A stretch of 64,000 bases of DNA, taken from Geobacter sp. AOG2. Its GTDB lineage: Bacteria; Desulfobacterota; Desulfuromonadia; Geobacterales; Pseudopelobacteraceae. The stretch's first letter is position 1. The number at the start of each line of letters is the position of its first letter. Made by a program: the position numbers and the translations under genes. The DNA lies in contig NZ_BLJA01000001.1 in the NCBI RefSeq assembly GCF_019972295.1, positions 3,857,259-3,921,258 on the forward strand, given 5' to 3'. The notes beneath the pieces are model-generated. The model saw only the letters and a program-made list of their open reading frames with translations, had not been told where the DNA came from and did no database searches. This document shows positions 26,749-38,393 of this stretch, in pieces.

Positions 26749-28997
26749 TGCCCCCCTTGAAGCGTTCCCTGACGGTCCAGGTGATCGCCGCGCTGGTGGT
26801 GAGCACGACCTTCATCCTGTCGGTCTATGCGGTCGTGCGTTCCCATCTGCACCGCAGCCAGGAGACGGCGGCGCTCGACGCCCGGCTCGCCGTGACGGCG
26901 GAGCAGCTTCAGACCGCGGCGGCCTCGGCCTTGTGGAATTTCGACCTGAACCAGCTCGACCGGGTGCTGGACGGGGGGATGAAGGACACGACGCTGACCG
27001 GGATCGTGGTGAAATCGGGCGGCAAGGTGTACGCCAGGACGCGGAACGACGACTGGGAGCCGGTTTCCCGCGAGCCTGCCGCAAACACGGCCGGGCACAT
27101 CTCCCATACCGAGGATATCGTCTATGCCGGGCATGCCCTGGGGACCATGACCCTCTCTGCCACCACCCGGTTCATGAACGACAGGCTTAAAAGCGACAAT
27201 TATGCTCTGGCCGCCAACATCCTGCTGATGGACCTGGTCCTGATCGCCTCCCTGTACCTGCTCCTGAACCGGATCATTCTCAGGCCGCTGAGAACCCTGG
27301 AAACCTGCGCCGTCTCCGTGTGTAACGGCGATAAGGAGGGGGCCGACCTGGGCCGTTTCTCCTTTAGCGGGGAGATGGAGGTGCTCCGTTCGTCCATGGA
27401 AAACATGGTCACGCTGCTGGAAAGCCGCTATGCCGAGCTTCAGCAGGAGGCCCGGCGTTTCAGCGAGAGCGAGAACCGCTTTCGCAGCCTGATGGATACC
27501 ATCCCCGATCTGATCTGGCTGAAGGATGCCGACGGCGTGTACCTCTCCTGCAACCGGCCCTTCGAACGCCTCTACGGCGCCAGGGAGGCGGATATTGTCG
27601 GCAAGACCGACTACGACTTCGTGGACAAGGAGCTGGCCGACTTCTTCCGCGAGCACGACCGCAAGGCCGCGGCGGCGGGCGGTCCCAGCAGCAACGAGGA
27701 ATGGGTCACGTTTGCCGACACCGGGCAGAGAGCCCTGCTGTACACCACGAAGATCCCCATGTACGACGATGGGGGCGTTTTGATCGGCATCCTGGGGGTC
27801 GGCCGGGATATCGGCGAGATCAGGCGGGGCGAGGAGGAGCGGGCCAAGCTGGAGGGCCAGCTCCACCAGGCCCAGCGGATCGAATCGGTGGGGCGCCTGG
27901 CGGGCGGCGTGGCCCATGATTTCAATAACATGCTGAGCGTCATTTTGGGCTATACCAGCCTCGCCCTCAGGGAAGTGGACCCGGACCGGCCGCTCCACGC
28001 CAAGCTGGAGGAGATCTGCAAGGCGGCGGAACATTCCGCCGACCTGACCCGGCAGCTTCTGGCCTTTGCCCGCAAACAGACCATATGCCCGAAGGTGGTG
28101 GACCTGAACGAAACCGTGGGCGGGATGCTCAACATGCTGCAACGGCTGATCGGCGAGGAGATCCAGCTCACCTGGCGGCCCGCGGCGGATCTCCGGCCCG
28201 TCAAGGCCGATCCGTCCCAGATCGATCAAATCCTGGCCAACCTGTGCGTCAATGCCCGCGATTCCATCTCCGGCATGGGCACGATCGACATCGCAACGAA
28301 AAACTGCGTCATCGACGAACACTACTGCGCCCATAACCCGGACGCAGCCCCCGGCGAGTATGTAGCCATCACCGTGCTCGACAGCGGCTGCGGCATGGAC
28401 AAAGAGACCCTGGAGCACATCTTCGAACCGTTCTTCACAACCAAGGGGGTGGGGGAGGGGACCGGCCTCGGCCTGGCCACGGTGTACGGCGCCGTGAAGC
28501 AAAACGGCGGGTTCGTCACGGTCTACAGCGAACCGGGCATGGGAACGAAGTTCACGATCCATCTCCCCCGGCATGTGGGGGAAGCCGGGCAAGCCCCGCA
28601 GGATGCGGTGGAAGCGGAGTTGCCGGGCGGCCGGGAGACCATTTTGCTGGTGGAGGACGAACCGGCCATCCTGGAGATGGCCGCCATGATACTCTCCAGC
28701 CTGGGCTATACGGTGCTCCAGGCGAATCTGCCGGGCGAGGCCATCCGGGTCGCCGGGGAGAGCGGGGGGGAGATCCACCTGCTCATGACCGATGTGGTCA
28801 TGCCGGAGATGAACGGCCGGGATCTGGCGCAGAGCCTTCAGACCCTGCACCCGCACCTCAGGTGCCTGTTCACGTCCGGCTATACCGCCGACGTGATCGC
28901 CCCCCACGGCGTGCTGGACCCCGGTGTCCATTTCATCCAGAAGCCGTTCACGCTGTCCGACCTGGCCGTAAAGGTGCGGGAAGCGCTGGACGGGTAG
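26748..28997 (+). CDS. Membrane hybrid histidine kinase with PAS and receiver
   Basis: A 749-residue protein. Helix 1 (VIAALVVSTTFILSVYAVV) and helix 2 (NILLMDLVLIASLYLLL) bracket a 120-residue periplasmic domain. Then a short HAMP-like region, a PAS domain (about 245-360), HisKA with [13 protein letters not shown], HATPase (DSGCGMD, GTGLGLA) and a receiver ([20 protein letters not shown]). The kinase core is very similar to that of 10105-13803, so these are paralogues. Translationally coupled to the solute-binding protein. Element E follows and terminates. Confidence 0.92.
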   Translation: MPPLKRSLTVQVIAALVVSTTFILSVYAVVRSHLHRSQETAALDARLAVTAEQLQTAAASALWNFDLNQLDRVLDGGMKDTTLTGIVVKSGGKVYARTRNDDWEPVSREPAANTAGHISHTEDIVYAGHALGTMTLSATTRFMNDRLKSDNYALAANILLMDLVLIASLYLLLNRIILRPLRTLETCAVSVCNGDKEGADLGRFSFSGEMEVLRSSMENMVTLLESRYAELQQEARRFSESENRFRSLMDTIPDLIWLKDADGVYLSCNRPFERLYGAREADIVGKTDYDFVDKELADFFREHDRKAAAAGGPSSNEEWVTFADTGQRALLYTTKIPMYDDGGVLIGILGVGRDIGEIRRGEEERAKLEGQLHQAQRIESVGRLAGGVAHDFNNMLSVILGYTSLALREVDPDRPLHAKLEEICKAAEHSADLTRQLLAFARKQTICPKVVDLNETVGGMLNMLQRLIGEEIQLTWRPAADLRPVKADPSQIDQILANLCVNARDSISGMGTIDIATKNCVIDEHYCAHNPDAAPGEYVAITVLDSGCGMDKETLEHIFEPFFTTKGVGEGTGLGLATVYGAVKQNGGFVTVYSEPGMGTKFTIHLPRHVGEAGQAPQDAVEAELPGGRETILLVEDEPAILEMAAMILSSLGYTVLQANLPGEAIRVAGESGGEIHLLMTDVVMPEMNGRDLAQSLQTLHPHLRCLFTSGYTADVIAPHGVLDPGVHFIQKPFTLSDLAVKVREALDG

Positions 28998-29026
28998 GCA
29001 AGCCCCGGTCTCTTTCCGGGGGAACG

Positions 29027-29353
29027 GGCGAAAACGATATGATCGGAGGTTCCCGGAGGCGTTCCGGGGGCCTTTTTTTGTGTGAAAACGGCAGGGGGAC
29101 AGCCAGCAGGCATATCAGGGGCGATACCACAAATCTTTTGGATTGGGGCGGGGGCGGTGGATGGGGCCGTTTTGTGTCGAAACGACACAACCCGTGCGTT
29201 CCGGTTGTCTATTGCCGTGTGATAACGCGGCCTTTTGGGAAGCGGGCCGGAATAGTCCTTTTATGTTACTTTTTTTAACATTTTTAAAAGAGTGTTAATA
29301 TTTTTAACATTTTGAAATTGCTGTTGAAATGTGTGTTTACAAGGCGTAGAAGG
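29027..29353 (+). repeat. Terminator-GTTAA element, copy E (enlarged)
   Basis: Starts with GGGCGAAAACGATATGA and the hairpin CCCGGAGG/CCGGGGG with T7. About 130 extra bases follow, then a second decayed terminator half (GACACAACCC...GTGTGATAACGCGG at 29184-29229). The 3' half has TGTTACTTTTTTTAACA, GTTAATATTTTTAAC, TTGAAATTGCTGTTGAAA and TAGAAGG. It points at the glutaredoxin gene 157 bases downstream. Confidence 0.8.
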
Positions 29354-29509
29354 TTGTTCGTGCCTTGCGGTGTCATTGACTTGCAAGGGGGGATTGTTGT
29401 TGCGCGGGGGGCCCGGACGGAGGGAGTCGGGGCCGCCCGCCGCCTTTCCCCGACATGAGCGTCCGGCGGTGCACCCGAACCGGTCGAGCCCTGTGAAAAA
29501 GGAGCCCCC

Positions 29510-30073
29510 ATGCGCTGCCCGAGCTGTGGTTACCTGCGGAAGCCGGAGGATCTGGCCCCGGAATGGCAATGTCCCGCCTGCCAGGTGGTGTATGAGAAGG
29601 CGGCGCTCAAGAAGGCGTTCGAGCCGGCGAACCGGGGGGCGTTTACCTCTTCCGCCCGAGCCGTCGATCCGCCGCGGGAGGCCGGGTCGTGGTGGGGCCT
29701 CAAGGTCGTGATCGTGGTGGCGCTCCTGGGTGGGCTCTCGTATTTCGGCTACGCCTTTTTCAACAACGCCGCCGTCACCAGCGAGACCGCCAACGGCATG
29801 GTGGCGGCCAGCCCCGTGGCGGCGCCGGACAAGACGGTGCTCCTCTATTCCCGCGCCGGGTGCGGTTATTGCGACAAGGCCCGGGAGTTCCTCCAGCGGC
29901 ACGGGATCGACTTCGAGGAGATCGACGTCATCACCAGCGAGCGGGGGAAAGATGATTTCCAGAAACTGGGCGCGGCGGGCACGCCGATCCTGGTGGTGGC
30001 GGACAGCAAGGTGGTGGGGTACGACGAGGCGGTGCTGACGGAGGTGCTCAAGTCCAAGGGGCTGTGGAAGTGA
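29510..30073 (+). CDS. Membrane-anchored zinc-ribbon glutaredoxin-like protein
   Basis: A 187-residue fusion. N-terminal zinc ribbon with CPSC and CPAC (residues 3-6 and 21-24), one membrane helix (VVIVVALLGGLSYFGYAFF), then a glutaredoxin domain with the redox motif GCGYCDKA and GTPILVV, which carries the conserved cis-proline. With ribbon inside, the glutaredoxin domain would lie in the periplasm. It could reduce or isomerise exported thiols, perhaps cytochromes, but this is inference. ATG 29510 has GGAG. It converges with the next kinase, 9 bases away. Confidence 0.82.
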   Translation: MRCPSCGYLRKPEDLAPEWQCPACQVVYEKAALKKAFEPANRGAFTSSARAVDPPREAGSWWGLKVVIVVALLGGLSYFGYAFFNNAAVTSETANGMVAASPVAAPDKTVLLYSRAGCGYCDKAREFLQRHGIDFEEIDVITSERGKDDFQKLGAAGTPILVVADSKVVGYDEAVLTEVLKSKGLWK

Positions 30074-30082
30074 CGGAGGGGG

Positions 30083-32701
<2,619 letters not shown>

Positions 32702-33085
32702 ATCCTCTGATCGCCTCCAGGGAAAAGGTCAACGGGTATGGCGGGGCAAGGTCCCCCCACCGCCCCGTTCGGGGCACAAGGCTTGTAAACAAGACAGTCA
32801 ATAGCATAATTCCGCCGCCGGTTAAAGACAATTTAATGGGGAGCGCCACGGCCGGGCAAGGCGGAAACGGCCTGACGGGGGAGGTGCCGGGTTCCGCGGG
32901 CGCCGTTATCGGCGGCAAAATGACAATAAACGGGGAAATGGCGCGTGGGGAGCATGCGGGCGGCCCGCCTGTCTTGCAAAACCCGCCGGATCGGTGCAAG
33001 ATGACGGGGCGGGAAAGAATTCATGTCATTTCCCGCATAACATGGTATGATATGCGCACTATTACAGGCGGGGAGAAGGCATCCG

Positions 33086-33400
33086 ATGCGTACATGGATT
33101 TCATTGCTGCTGGCAGGTATGTTTCTGGTTCTGGCGGGGTGCGAGAAGGGCGGCGGCAGCCTGGAGCAAAAGCTGCGCGGCGAATGGAAGGAAGACGGCG
33201 AGAGTTTTTACGTCACCTTCTCGGAGAACCATGTGGGGATCGTCGATTTCAGAAACAAGAAACAGCCCTTTGCCTGGGTCGTCCTGGCGGACGGCAGGGT
33301 TCAGGTCACCGACCCCGACCGCAAGGTCTTCTACCTGAAACTCACCAACAACAAGCTGCGCATCGAAGGCACCAAGAGCGTGCTGAGCAAGCTGAAATAG
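33086..33400 (+). CDS. Small lipoprotein
   Basis: A 104-residue protein with lipobox FLVLAGC (Cys near 19). The mature part is beta-rich (LRGEWKEDGESFYVTFSENH, then DFRNKKQPFAWVVLADG), similar in pattern to small lipocalin-like or META-like folds. No function known. ATG 33086 has AGAAGG. Followed by a very strong hairpin. Confidence 0.65.
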   Translation: MRTWISLLLAGMFLVLAGCEKGGGSLEQKLRGEWKEDGESFYVTFSENHVGIVDFRNKKQPFAWVVLADGRVQVTDPDRKVFYLKLTNNKLRIEGTKSVLSKLK

Positions 33401-33412
33401 GGAACGGACCCC

Positions 33413-33455
33413 GACGGCCCCCAGCCCCCTCGTACTCAAGGGGTTGGGGGCCGTC
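33413..33455 (+). terminator. Strong terminator-like hairpin
   Basis: GACGGCCCCCAGCCCC and GGGGTTGGGGGCCGTC pair almost perfectly. No T run follows, so termination may be weak or factor-assisted. Confidence 0.6.
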
Positions 33456-33625
33456 CCCCCCGTTCCTTCCCCGATCCGCCGCCATATCCCCTTGCACGTC
33501 CCCGCATTTTTATCCGAAACCTCTCGCAAATACTTCTCAGACCCGCCGAATATGTGTACAATAGAAATTTAAGCACGATTCATTATAGCAGGATAATGGA
33601 AACAGCCTCTTCGGGAGCGGGCGAC

Positions 33626-35254
33626 ATGAGACTCGGTATGCAAAAGAGGTTTGCGCTGACCTTCAGCGCTTTTCTGATCGTCGTCTTTGCGCTCATCGTG
33701 TGGGGTTTCCTCTCCTATTCGGTCCGTCTGACCCGCGACAACATCCAGAAACAGCAGTTCGCCATGACCGAGCTGATCGCCCGCAGCATCGACGACAAGC
33801 TGGGGACCTACCTGGCAACCATCGCCATGATATCTGCGGAGGCCGACCCCCGCATTCTCAACGACCCGGAAAAGGCCCGGACCTTCCTGGAAAATCACCG
33901 CGCCCTGCTCGGCATCTTCGACAACGGCATCTACCTGTTCGGCACCGACTACACCTTAAAGGCCGAGGTACCCGTCTTCGAGGAACGGCGGGAGACCAGG
34001 GCGGTGCGGTTGCGGGCGTTCCTGGAAAGCGTGAAAAAAAACAATTTCCCCGACATCTCCAATCCCTATCTCTCTCCCAAGACCGGAACCCCGGCCATCG
34101 CCATGGCCTCCCCGGTCTGCGGCCCCGACGACGTGCCGCGGGGCTTCCTGGTGGGGAGCATCAACCTGAACGAGGATTACTTCGTCGAAGAGCTCATGGG
34201 CTACAAGATCGGCAAGACCGGCTACCTGTACCTGTTCAACACCGACCGCACCATGATCATCCACCCGGACAAGAAACGCATCATGAAGCGGGACGTCCCG
34301 CCGGGCGCCAACAAACTCTACGACCAGGCCATCCGGGGGTTCGAGGGGAGCGGCGAGACCATCAACTCGCGGGGGGTTCCCCAGATCGTCTCGTTCAAGC
34401 GCCTGAGGACCGTGGACTGGATCCTGGCCAGCGCCTATCCCCAGGCCGAAGCCTACGCCCCCATCAGGCACCTGCGTTCCTACCTGCTCGGCGCCGCAGC
34501 CCTGGTCACCCTCTTCTCCATCGTCCTGGTGTGGCTGTTGACCGGAAGAGTCACCGCCGGCCTCGCCAGCTTCACCGACCAGGTCCGCCGCATCAGGGAA
34601 CACCCCGAGGAGGGGCACGAGATCCGCATCGAGGGGAGCGGCGAGGTGAACCTTCTGGCCAGCGCCTTCAACGGCCTCATGGGGGAGCTGGACGAGACCC
34701 ACCAGCAGCTTGAGGAGTTGACGCGCACCGACCACCTGACCGGGCTCTTCAACCGGCGCCACCTGGAACTGGAAGGGCCGCGGCTCTTGACCCTGGCCGA
34801 ACGGGAAAACGGCGCAAGCGCCCTTTTGATGGTGGACGTGGACCGCTTCAAGCAGGTCAACGACAGCTACGGCCACGAGGCCGGGGATGCGGTCCTGGTC
34901 CATATCGGCGTGGTCCTGCGGAAAGCGGTGCGCCCCTACGACCTGGTGGTGCGTTACGGCGGCGAGGAATTCCTGGTGCTTTTGCCCCTGATCACGACGG
35001 AAGAGGCACTGGAAGCGGCGGAGCGCATCAGGCGCACCATCCAGGACACCCCCGTCTGCGCGGCCGGCGACGTCCTGTCCGTAACCACCGTCAGCATCGG
35101 GGTCTATGTTGCCGAAAATATTGGCGACCTTCAGGACGCCGTGGCCCGCGCCGACGAGGCGCTCTACGAAGCCAAGAAGGGCGGCCGCAACCGGGTCTGC
35201 CTGGCGCCGCCGGCGGAGCCGGCTCCCGGCGCCCCCCCCGGCCTCCGGGGATGA
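33626..35254 (+). CDS. Cache-HAMP-GGDEF diguanylate cyclase
   Basis: Makes cyclic di-GMP. 542 residues: helix 1 (FSAFLIVVFALIVWGFLSY), Cache-type periplasmic domain with FVEELMGYKIGKTGYLYLFN, helix 2 (YLLGAAALVTLFSIVLVWLL), HAMP, coiled coil and GGDEF domain from RTDHLTGLFNRRHLE. The active-site loop is GGEEF, preceded five residues earlier by an RPYD inhibitory site. The guanine-contact motif has Asp (GHEAGDAVL), not the Ser of cyclic AMP-GMP synthases. ATG 33626 has GGGAGCGGG; 33596 is an alternative. Confidence 0.92.
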   Translation: MRLGMQKRFALTFSAFLIVVFALIVWGFLSYSVRLTRDNIQKQQFAMTELIARSIDDKLGTYLATIAMISAEADPRILNDPEKARTFLENHRALLGIFDNGIYLFGTDYTLKAEVPVFEERRETRAVRLRAFLESVKKNNFPDISNPYLSPKTGTPAIAMASPVCGPDDVPRGFLVGSINLNEDYFVEELMGYKIGKTGYLYLFNTDRTMIIHPDKKRIMKRDVPPGANKLYDQAIRGFEGSGETINSRGVPQIVSFKRLRTVDWILASAYPQAEAYAPIRHLRSYLLGAAALVTLFSIVLVWLLTGRVTAGLASFTDQVRRIREHPEEGHEIRIEGSGEVNLLASAFNGLMGELDETHQQLEELTRTDHLTGLFNRRHLELEGPRLLTLAERENGASALLMVDVDRFKQVNDSYGHEAGDAVLVHIGVVLRKAVRPYDLVVRYGGEEFLVLLPLITTEEALEAAERIRRTIQDTPVCAAGDVLSVTTVSIGVYVAENIGDLQDAVARADEALYEAKKGGRNRVCLAPPAEPAPGAPPGLRG

Positions 35255-35256
35255 GG

Positions 35257-35356
35257 CATAATGACAGCGGTTGCCGACGGGCCGGTTTTTTTATCCTTGC
35301 GGAGAGAGCGGCAAAAAAATCACATATCGATTTTATCGTTGAAAATTGAGTATACG
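35257..35356 (+). repeat. Degenerate terminator-GTTAA element, copy H
   Basis: GCATAATGACAG, a short GACGGGCCGG stretch followed by T7, and CACATATCGATTTTATCGTTGAAA, which matches the tail of the full elements. The palindromes are lost. It points at the gene at 35537. Confidence 0.4.
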
Positions 35357-35536
35357 ATTGATAAAACAGCTATAGATATTTTTAATTATTCCTCTGGAAC
35401 CGTCGCCGCCGCCGGTTTCCGGTAAAGCAATCGATTCCGCTTGCGCAACACGGCGCTCCCTGCGCCGGCTGCGCCGTTACGGCGGCACCTGGGGCGCGCG
35501 CCGCACAGCGTTTCCCTTGAACGGAGATACGACACA

Positions 35537-36757
35537 ATGGAATATATGATCGGCAGACAGGCCATCGTGAGCAGGACGGAGGAGGTCGTGGCCTACGAAC
35601 TCCTGTTCAGGACGACCCAATCCCCGGCCTGGGCCGATGTGCAGGACGACGTCCAGGCAACGTCCAACACGATCATGCACGCCCTTTCCGGCTTCGGCAC
35701 CAAATCCGTCATGGGGCGGCACCGGGGCTTCGTCAACGTGGACGCGGAACTGCTCATGAGCGACGCCCTGGAGATCCTGCCCCCCTCCCTGTTCGGGCTG
35801 GAACTGCTGGAAACCATGGACATCACCCCCCAGGTGATCGACCGCTGCCGCGAGCTCAAGGCCAAGGGATATGTTCTGGCCCTGGACGACCACACCTACG
35901 ATCCCCGCTTCAACGAGCTGTACGACGGCGTGGTGAGCGTCGTAAAGATCGACATGCTGGAGACGGACCTGAACGCCCTGCCGGCCGCGATGGAGCGCCT
36001 CCGGGAGTATCCCGTGAAGCTCCTGGCGGAAAAGGTGGACACCACGGAACGCTATCAGGAGTGCCAGCGCCTGGGGTTCGACCTGTTCCAGGGGTATGTC
36101 TTCTCCCAGCCGTCGGTCATGAAGAAACGGCGCTGGGACGGCTCGGCCTCCGTCATCTTCAAGCTGATGCAGCAGCTTACCGACGACGCCGATCTGGACG
36201 AGGTGGAGCGGACCATCAAGGAAAGCCCGCCCCTGGTCTACAAACTCCTGGTCCTGGTCAACTCCATCTCCATGGGGCTGCGGTCCAAGATCTCCAGCCT
36301 CCGCCACGCCATCGTGATGATCGGGCTGCGGCAGCTCAGGCGCTGGGTCCAACTGGCGGTCTTCGCCACGGACGAGGATACCTGCCTGAACGACCCGGTT
36401 ATGGACCTGGCCGCGGTGCGGGCGGTGTTCCTGGAAGAGCTGGTGAAGCTGACCCCCCTGGTGCGCAAGGACCGCCATGCCCCGGACGAGGGATACATGA
36501 TCGGCATCCTGTCCATCCTCACCAAGGTGTTCGACATCTCCATGGAGGAGATCCTGGGGAACCTGCACCTGCCCGACGAGGCCATCGACGCCCTGTTGCG
36601 CCGGGAAGGGGATTACGGCCGCCTGCTCAGCCTGGTGGAACTGGTGGAAAACCTGGAGTTCGAGGAGGCCGCCGAACGCCTGGAAGCGCTCGAGATACCG
36701 CTTCTGTCGGTGCTGGACTGCCAGAAGAAGGCCTATAGCTGGCGTTTCGGGGTGTAA
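35537..36757 (+). CDS. EAL-HDOD (YuxH-type) signalling protein
   Basis: A 406-residue protein of two domains. The EAL-like domain (1-200) has VVAYELLFR in place of the EAL motif, LALDDHTYD, LLAEKVDT and FQGYVFSQP; several catalytic residues differ from active phosphodiesterases, so c-di-GMP cleavage is unlikely. The HDOD domain follows (SASVIFKLMQQL, then SSLRHAIVMIGLRQLRRWVQ). Members of this type act in regulation of motility or twitching. The gene follows a diguanylate cyclase, which suggests a common c-di-GMP pathway. ATG 35537 or 35546. Confidence 0.85.
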   Translation: MEYMIGRQAIVSRTEEVVAYELLFRTTQSPAWADVQDDVQATSNTIMHALSGFGTKSVMGRHRGFVNVDAELLMSDALEILPPSLFGLELLETMDITPQVIDRCRELKAKGYVLALDDHTYDPRFNELYDGVVSVVKIDMLETDLNALPAAMERLREYPVKLLAEKVDTTERYQECQRLGFDLFQGYVFSQPSVMKKRRWDGSASVIFKLMQQLTDDADLDEVERTIKESPPLVYKLLVLVNSISMGLRSKISSLRHAIVMIGLRQLRRWVQLAVFATDEDTCLNDPVMDLAAVRAVFLEELVKLTPLVRKDRHAPDEGYMIGILSILTKVFDISMEEILGNLHLPDEAIDALLRREGDYGRLLSLVELVENLEFEEAAERLEALEIPLLSVLDCQKKAYSWRFGV

Positions 36758-36791
36758 GGGCAGAGGAGGGCGGCCGCAAGTACCCAATAAT

Positions 36792-36889
36792 GTGGGATAA
36801 AATGATACAAAACAGGGCTCCCGGAGATAATCCGGGGGCCTTTTTTTGTGTGATGCCGCAGGGTTCCGGAAAGAGGTCCGGAACGGCTG
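36792..36889 (+). repeat. Terminator half of the GTTAA element, copy F
   Basis: GTGGGATAAAATGATACA, hairpin CTCCCGGAG.../CCGGGGGCC with T7 and the TGATGCCGCAGGGTTCCGG block. There are no palindromes or tail. It sits between convergent genes (35537 plus, 36966 minus). Confidence 0.75.
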
Positions 36890-36965
36890 TGGTGTCCCTC
36901 CCAGGTATCTGCTTTTTACGCTTGCCGCGACGGTACCCCTCCATCCGGATAATGCGCCGGACCGC

Positions 36966-37967
36966 TTACGGCAGTTCCTTTTCCCTCTCGAACCCTTTGC
37001 GGTTGTTGTAACCGTGATCGCCGAAAGGTTGCAGCTTTTCCTGCCAGCGCAGCTTGGCGGCCCTCAGGAGCCGTTCTGCCTGCTCTCCCGGCTGCGGGGG
37101 CGGTAACTCCTCCAGCACCGTCACCTCGAAGGCCTCCGCACCATAGGCGGCCAACTCCTTTTGCAGGGCCGGACTGGACGGAATCTTCCCCATGCGCAGT
37201 TGGAACTCCCTGCTGGTTTTGCTGCCGGCCAGGTTCGTACTGCCATCGACGAACAGTTTGCCGTTCACCTTGTTCCTGATCTGGTAAATCCCCATGGCAG
37301 GCCGCTGTTCCTTGCAGGCGCGCTTCAACTCCGCCCGCCGCCCCCGCGATGCCTGCGTGGCGGCGCTTTCCGGTTTGGCCGCCTTCGGCACCGGCAGCGG
37401 CGCCGCTTCGGCGGCTCCCGCCTCCCGCCAGTAGCTGCCGTCGTCCCGGCGGATCATCCCTTCATCCACCAAAAAGCGGCGGATCGCACAATAATCGTCG
37501 AACAACGGCCGTATCAGGCCGGTAACCTCGGTCTCCGAATAGCGCCGCCCCGCCTCGAAGCGGAGCGCGAACTGTTCGAGCACGATCAGGCGCTTTTTAT
37601 GCTGTGCCGGCAGTTTTTCCAGCATCCCGTGGGGGAAGAAGGTGCCGATCACCTTGGCGCGGTACGCGTCGATGCGCTCATCCTGCAACGCCTTGCCGGT
37701 GGCGCACGCCGCCACCAGTTCTTTCAGGGTGGTGTCCAGCACCGGCTCGTTGGCCGCCACCATCACATAGTATTGCTCCTTCCGGCTGCTGATCAGCCCG
37801 GCCTGTTCCAGTTTTTTGAGATGGAACGATACCGTGGAGGGGGCCAGGGCGTGGCGTTTGGCCAACTCCTCCACGTATTGGGGATGCTCCAGCAGCGAGC
37901 TGACGATGGCCAGGCGGGATTCGTCGGCCAGGGCTTTCATGATGGCAAGGCTTTGTTCGGCGTTCAT
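36966..37967 (-). CDS. ArsR-type HTH, DUF2087-like and GIY-YIG fusion protein
   Basis: A 333-residue fusion. The N-terminal winged helix (LADESRLAIVSSLLEHPQYV, then LAPSTVSFHLKKLEQAGLI) is ArsR-like. A middle domain with FEAGRRYSETEVTGLIRPLF, FDDYC and RRFLVDEGMIRR matches the DUF2087 type. The C-terminal 100 residues begin GIYQIRNKVNGKLFVDGSTN, a GIY-YIG-like fold; the second motif is FVDG instead of YIG, so nuclease activity is doubtful. Operator-like palindromes lie upstream. It could be a regulator that binds or nicks DNA. ATG 37967. Confidence 0.8.
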   Translation of the reverse strand: MNAEQSLAIMKALADESRLAIVSSLLEHPQYVEELAKRHALAPSTVSFHLKKLEQAGLISSRKEQYYVMVAANEPVLDTTLKELVAACATGKALQDERIDAYRAKVIGTFFPHGMLEKLPAQHKKRLIVLEQFALRFEAGRRYSETEVTGLIRPLFDDYCAIRRFLVDEGMIRRDDGSYWREAGAAEAAPLPVPKAAKPESAATQASRGRRAELKRACKEQRPAMGIYQIRNKVNGKLFVDGSTNLAGSKTSREFQLRMGKIPSSPALQKELAAYGAEAFEVTVLEELPPPQPGEQAERLLRAAKLRWQEKLQPFGDHGYNNRKGFEREKELP

Positions 37968-37982
37968 GGTGATCTGCTCCTG

Positions 37983-38000
37983 TTTTGATAAGTATCGAAA
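37983..38000 (-). promoter_or_regulatory. Probable operator of the ArsR/GIY-YIG gene
   Basis: TTTTGATAAGTATCGAAA is a near-perfect palindrome 15 bases upstream of the start. A related half site (ATTATCGAAATAA) lies at 38045-38057, about 60 bases away. Confidence 0.55.
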
Positions 38001-38057
38001 TAAAATATACGGTCTCTCCGGCCGCCTGTCAATATGTTTTTATGATTATCGAAATAA

Positions 38058-38393
38058 ATTGTGCGGATCGAGCGGCGGCATGCCGGTTGCGGCATGCCGC
38101 CGGACAAGAGGGATGGCGTCCCCCGGTAATTGGCGGTAAAAGCGGCATGCGGCGGGTGCCCTTAAACCGCTTTCAAATTATTGGATTATAATTTACTATT
38201 GATAATAATAGAGTCAGAACGTACCGTTTCCCTGCGATAAAGGCCAGCACGGCCGGTATTCGCCAGGGGGAGGGGCGCGTGCTCCGTTTCTTCGGAATCG
38301 GGGGGAAGCGCCCCGGAGAATACGTGCGGAGTCGTTGAGGGTCAGGCGGGAGCGTTGTTTGGTTCGTAACGGTTGGAGCGTGGGGAGAACGTC
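38058..38393. other. Intergenic region without recognised gene
   Basis: Holds a GGCATGCCG hairpin near 38080-38100 and an AT-rich stretch (38165-38215) that could contain the promoter of the gene at 38394. No riboswitch or repeat copy recognised. Confidence 0.5.

Noticed and set aside
26691..28931. 746-residue open frame on the minus strand
   Set aside because: Shadow of the membrane hybrid kinase 26748-28997, which has complete kinase and receiver motifs.
33626..35254. Hypr-type (cyclic AMP-GMP) synthase
   Set aside because: The specificity position is Asp (GHEAGD), as in ordinary diguanylate cyclases; the same holds for 59738-61561.
35257..35536. Second GEMM riboswitch before the EAL-HDOD gene
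   Set aside because: The conserved AAAGCC and AAACC blocks are absent; the region is a degenerate GTTAA element.
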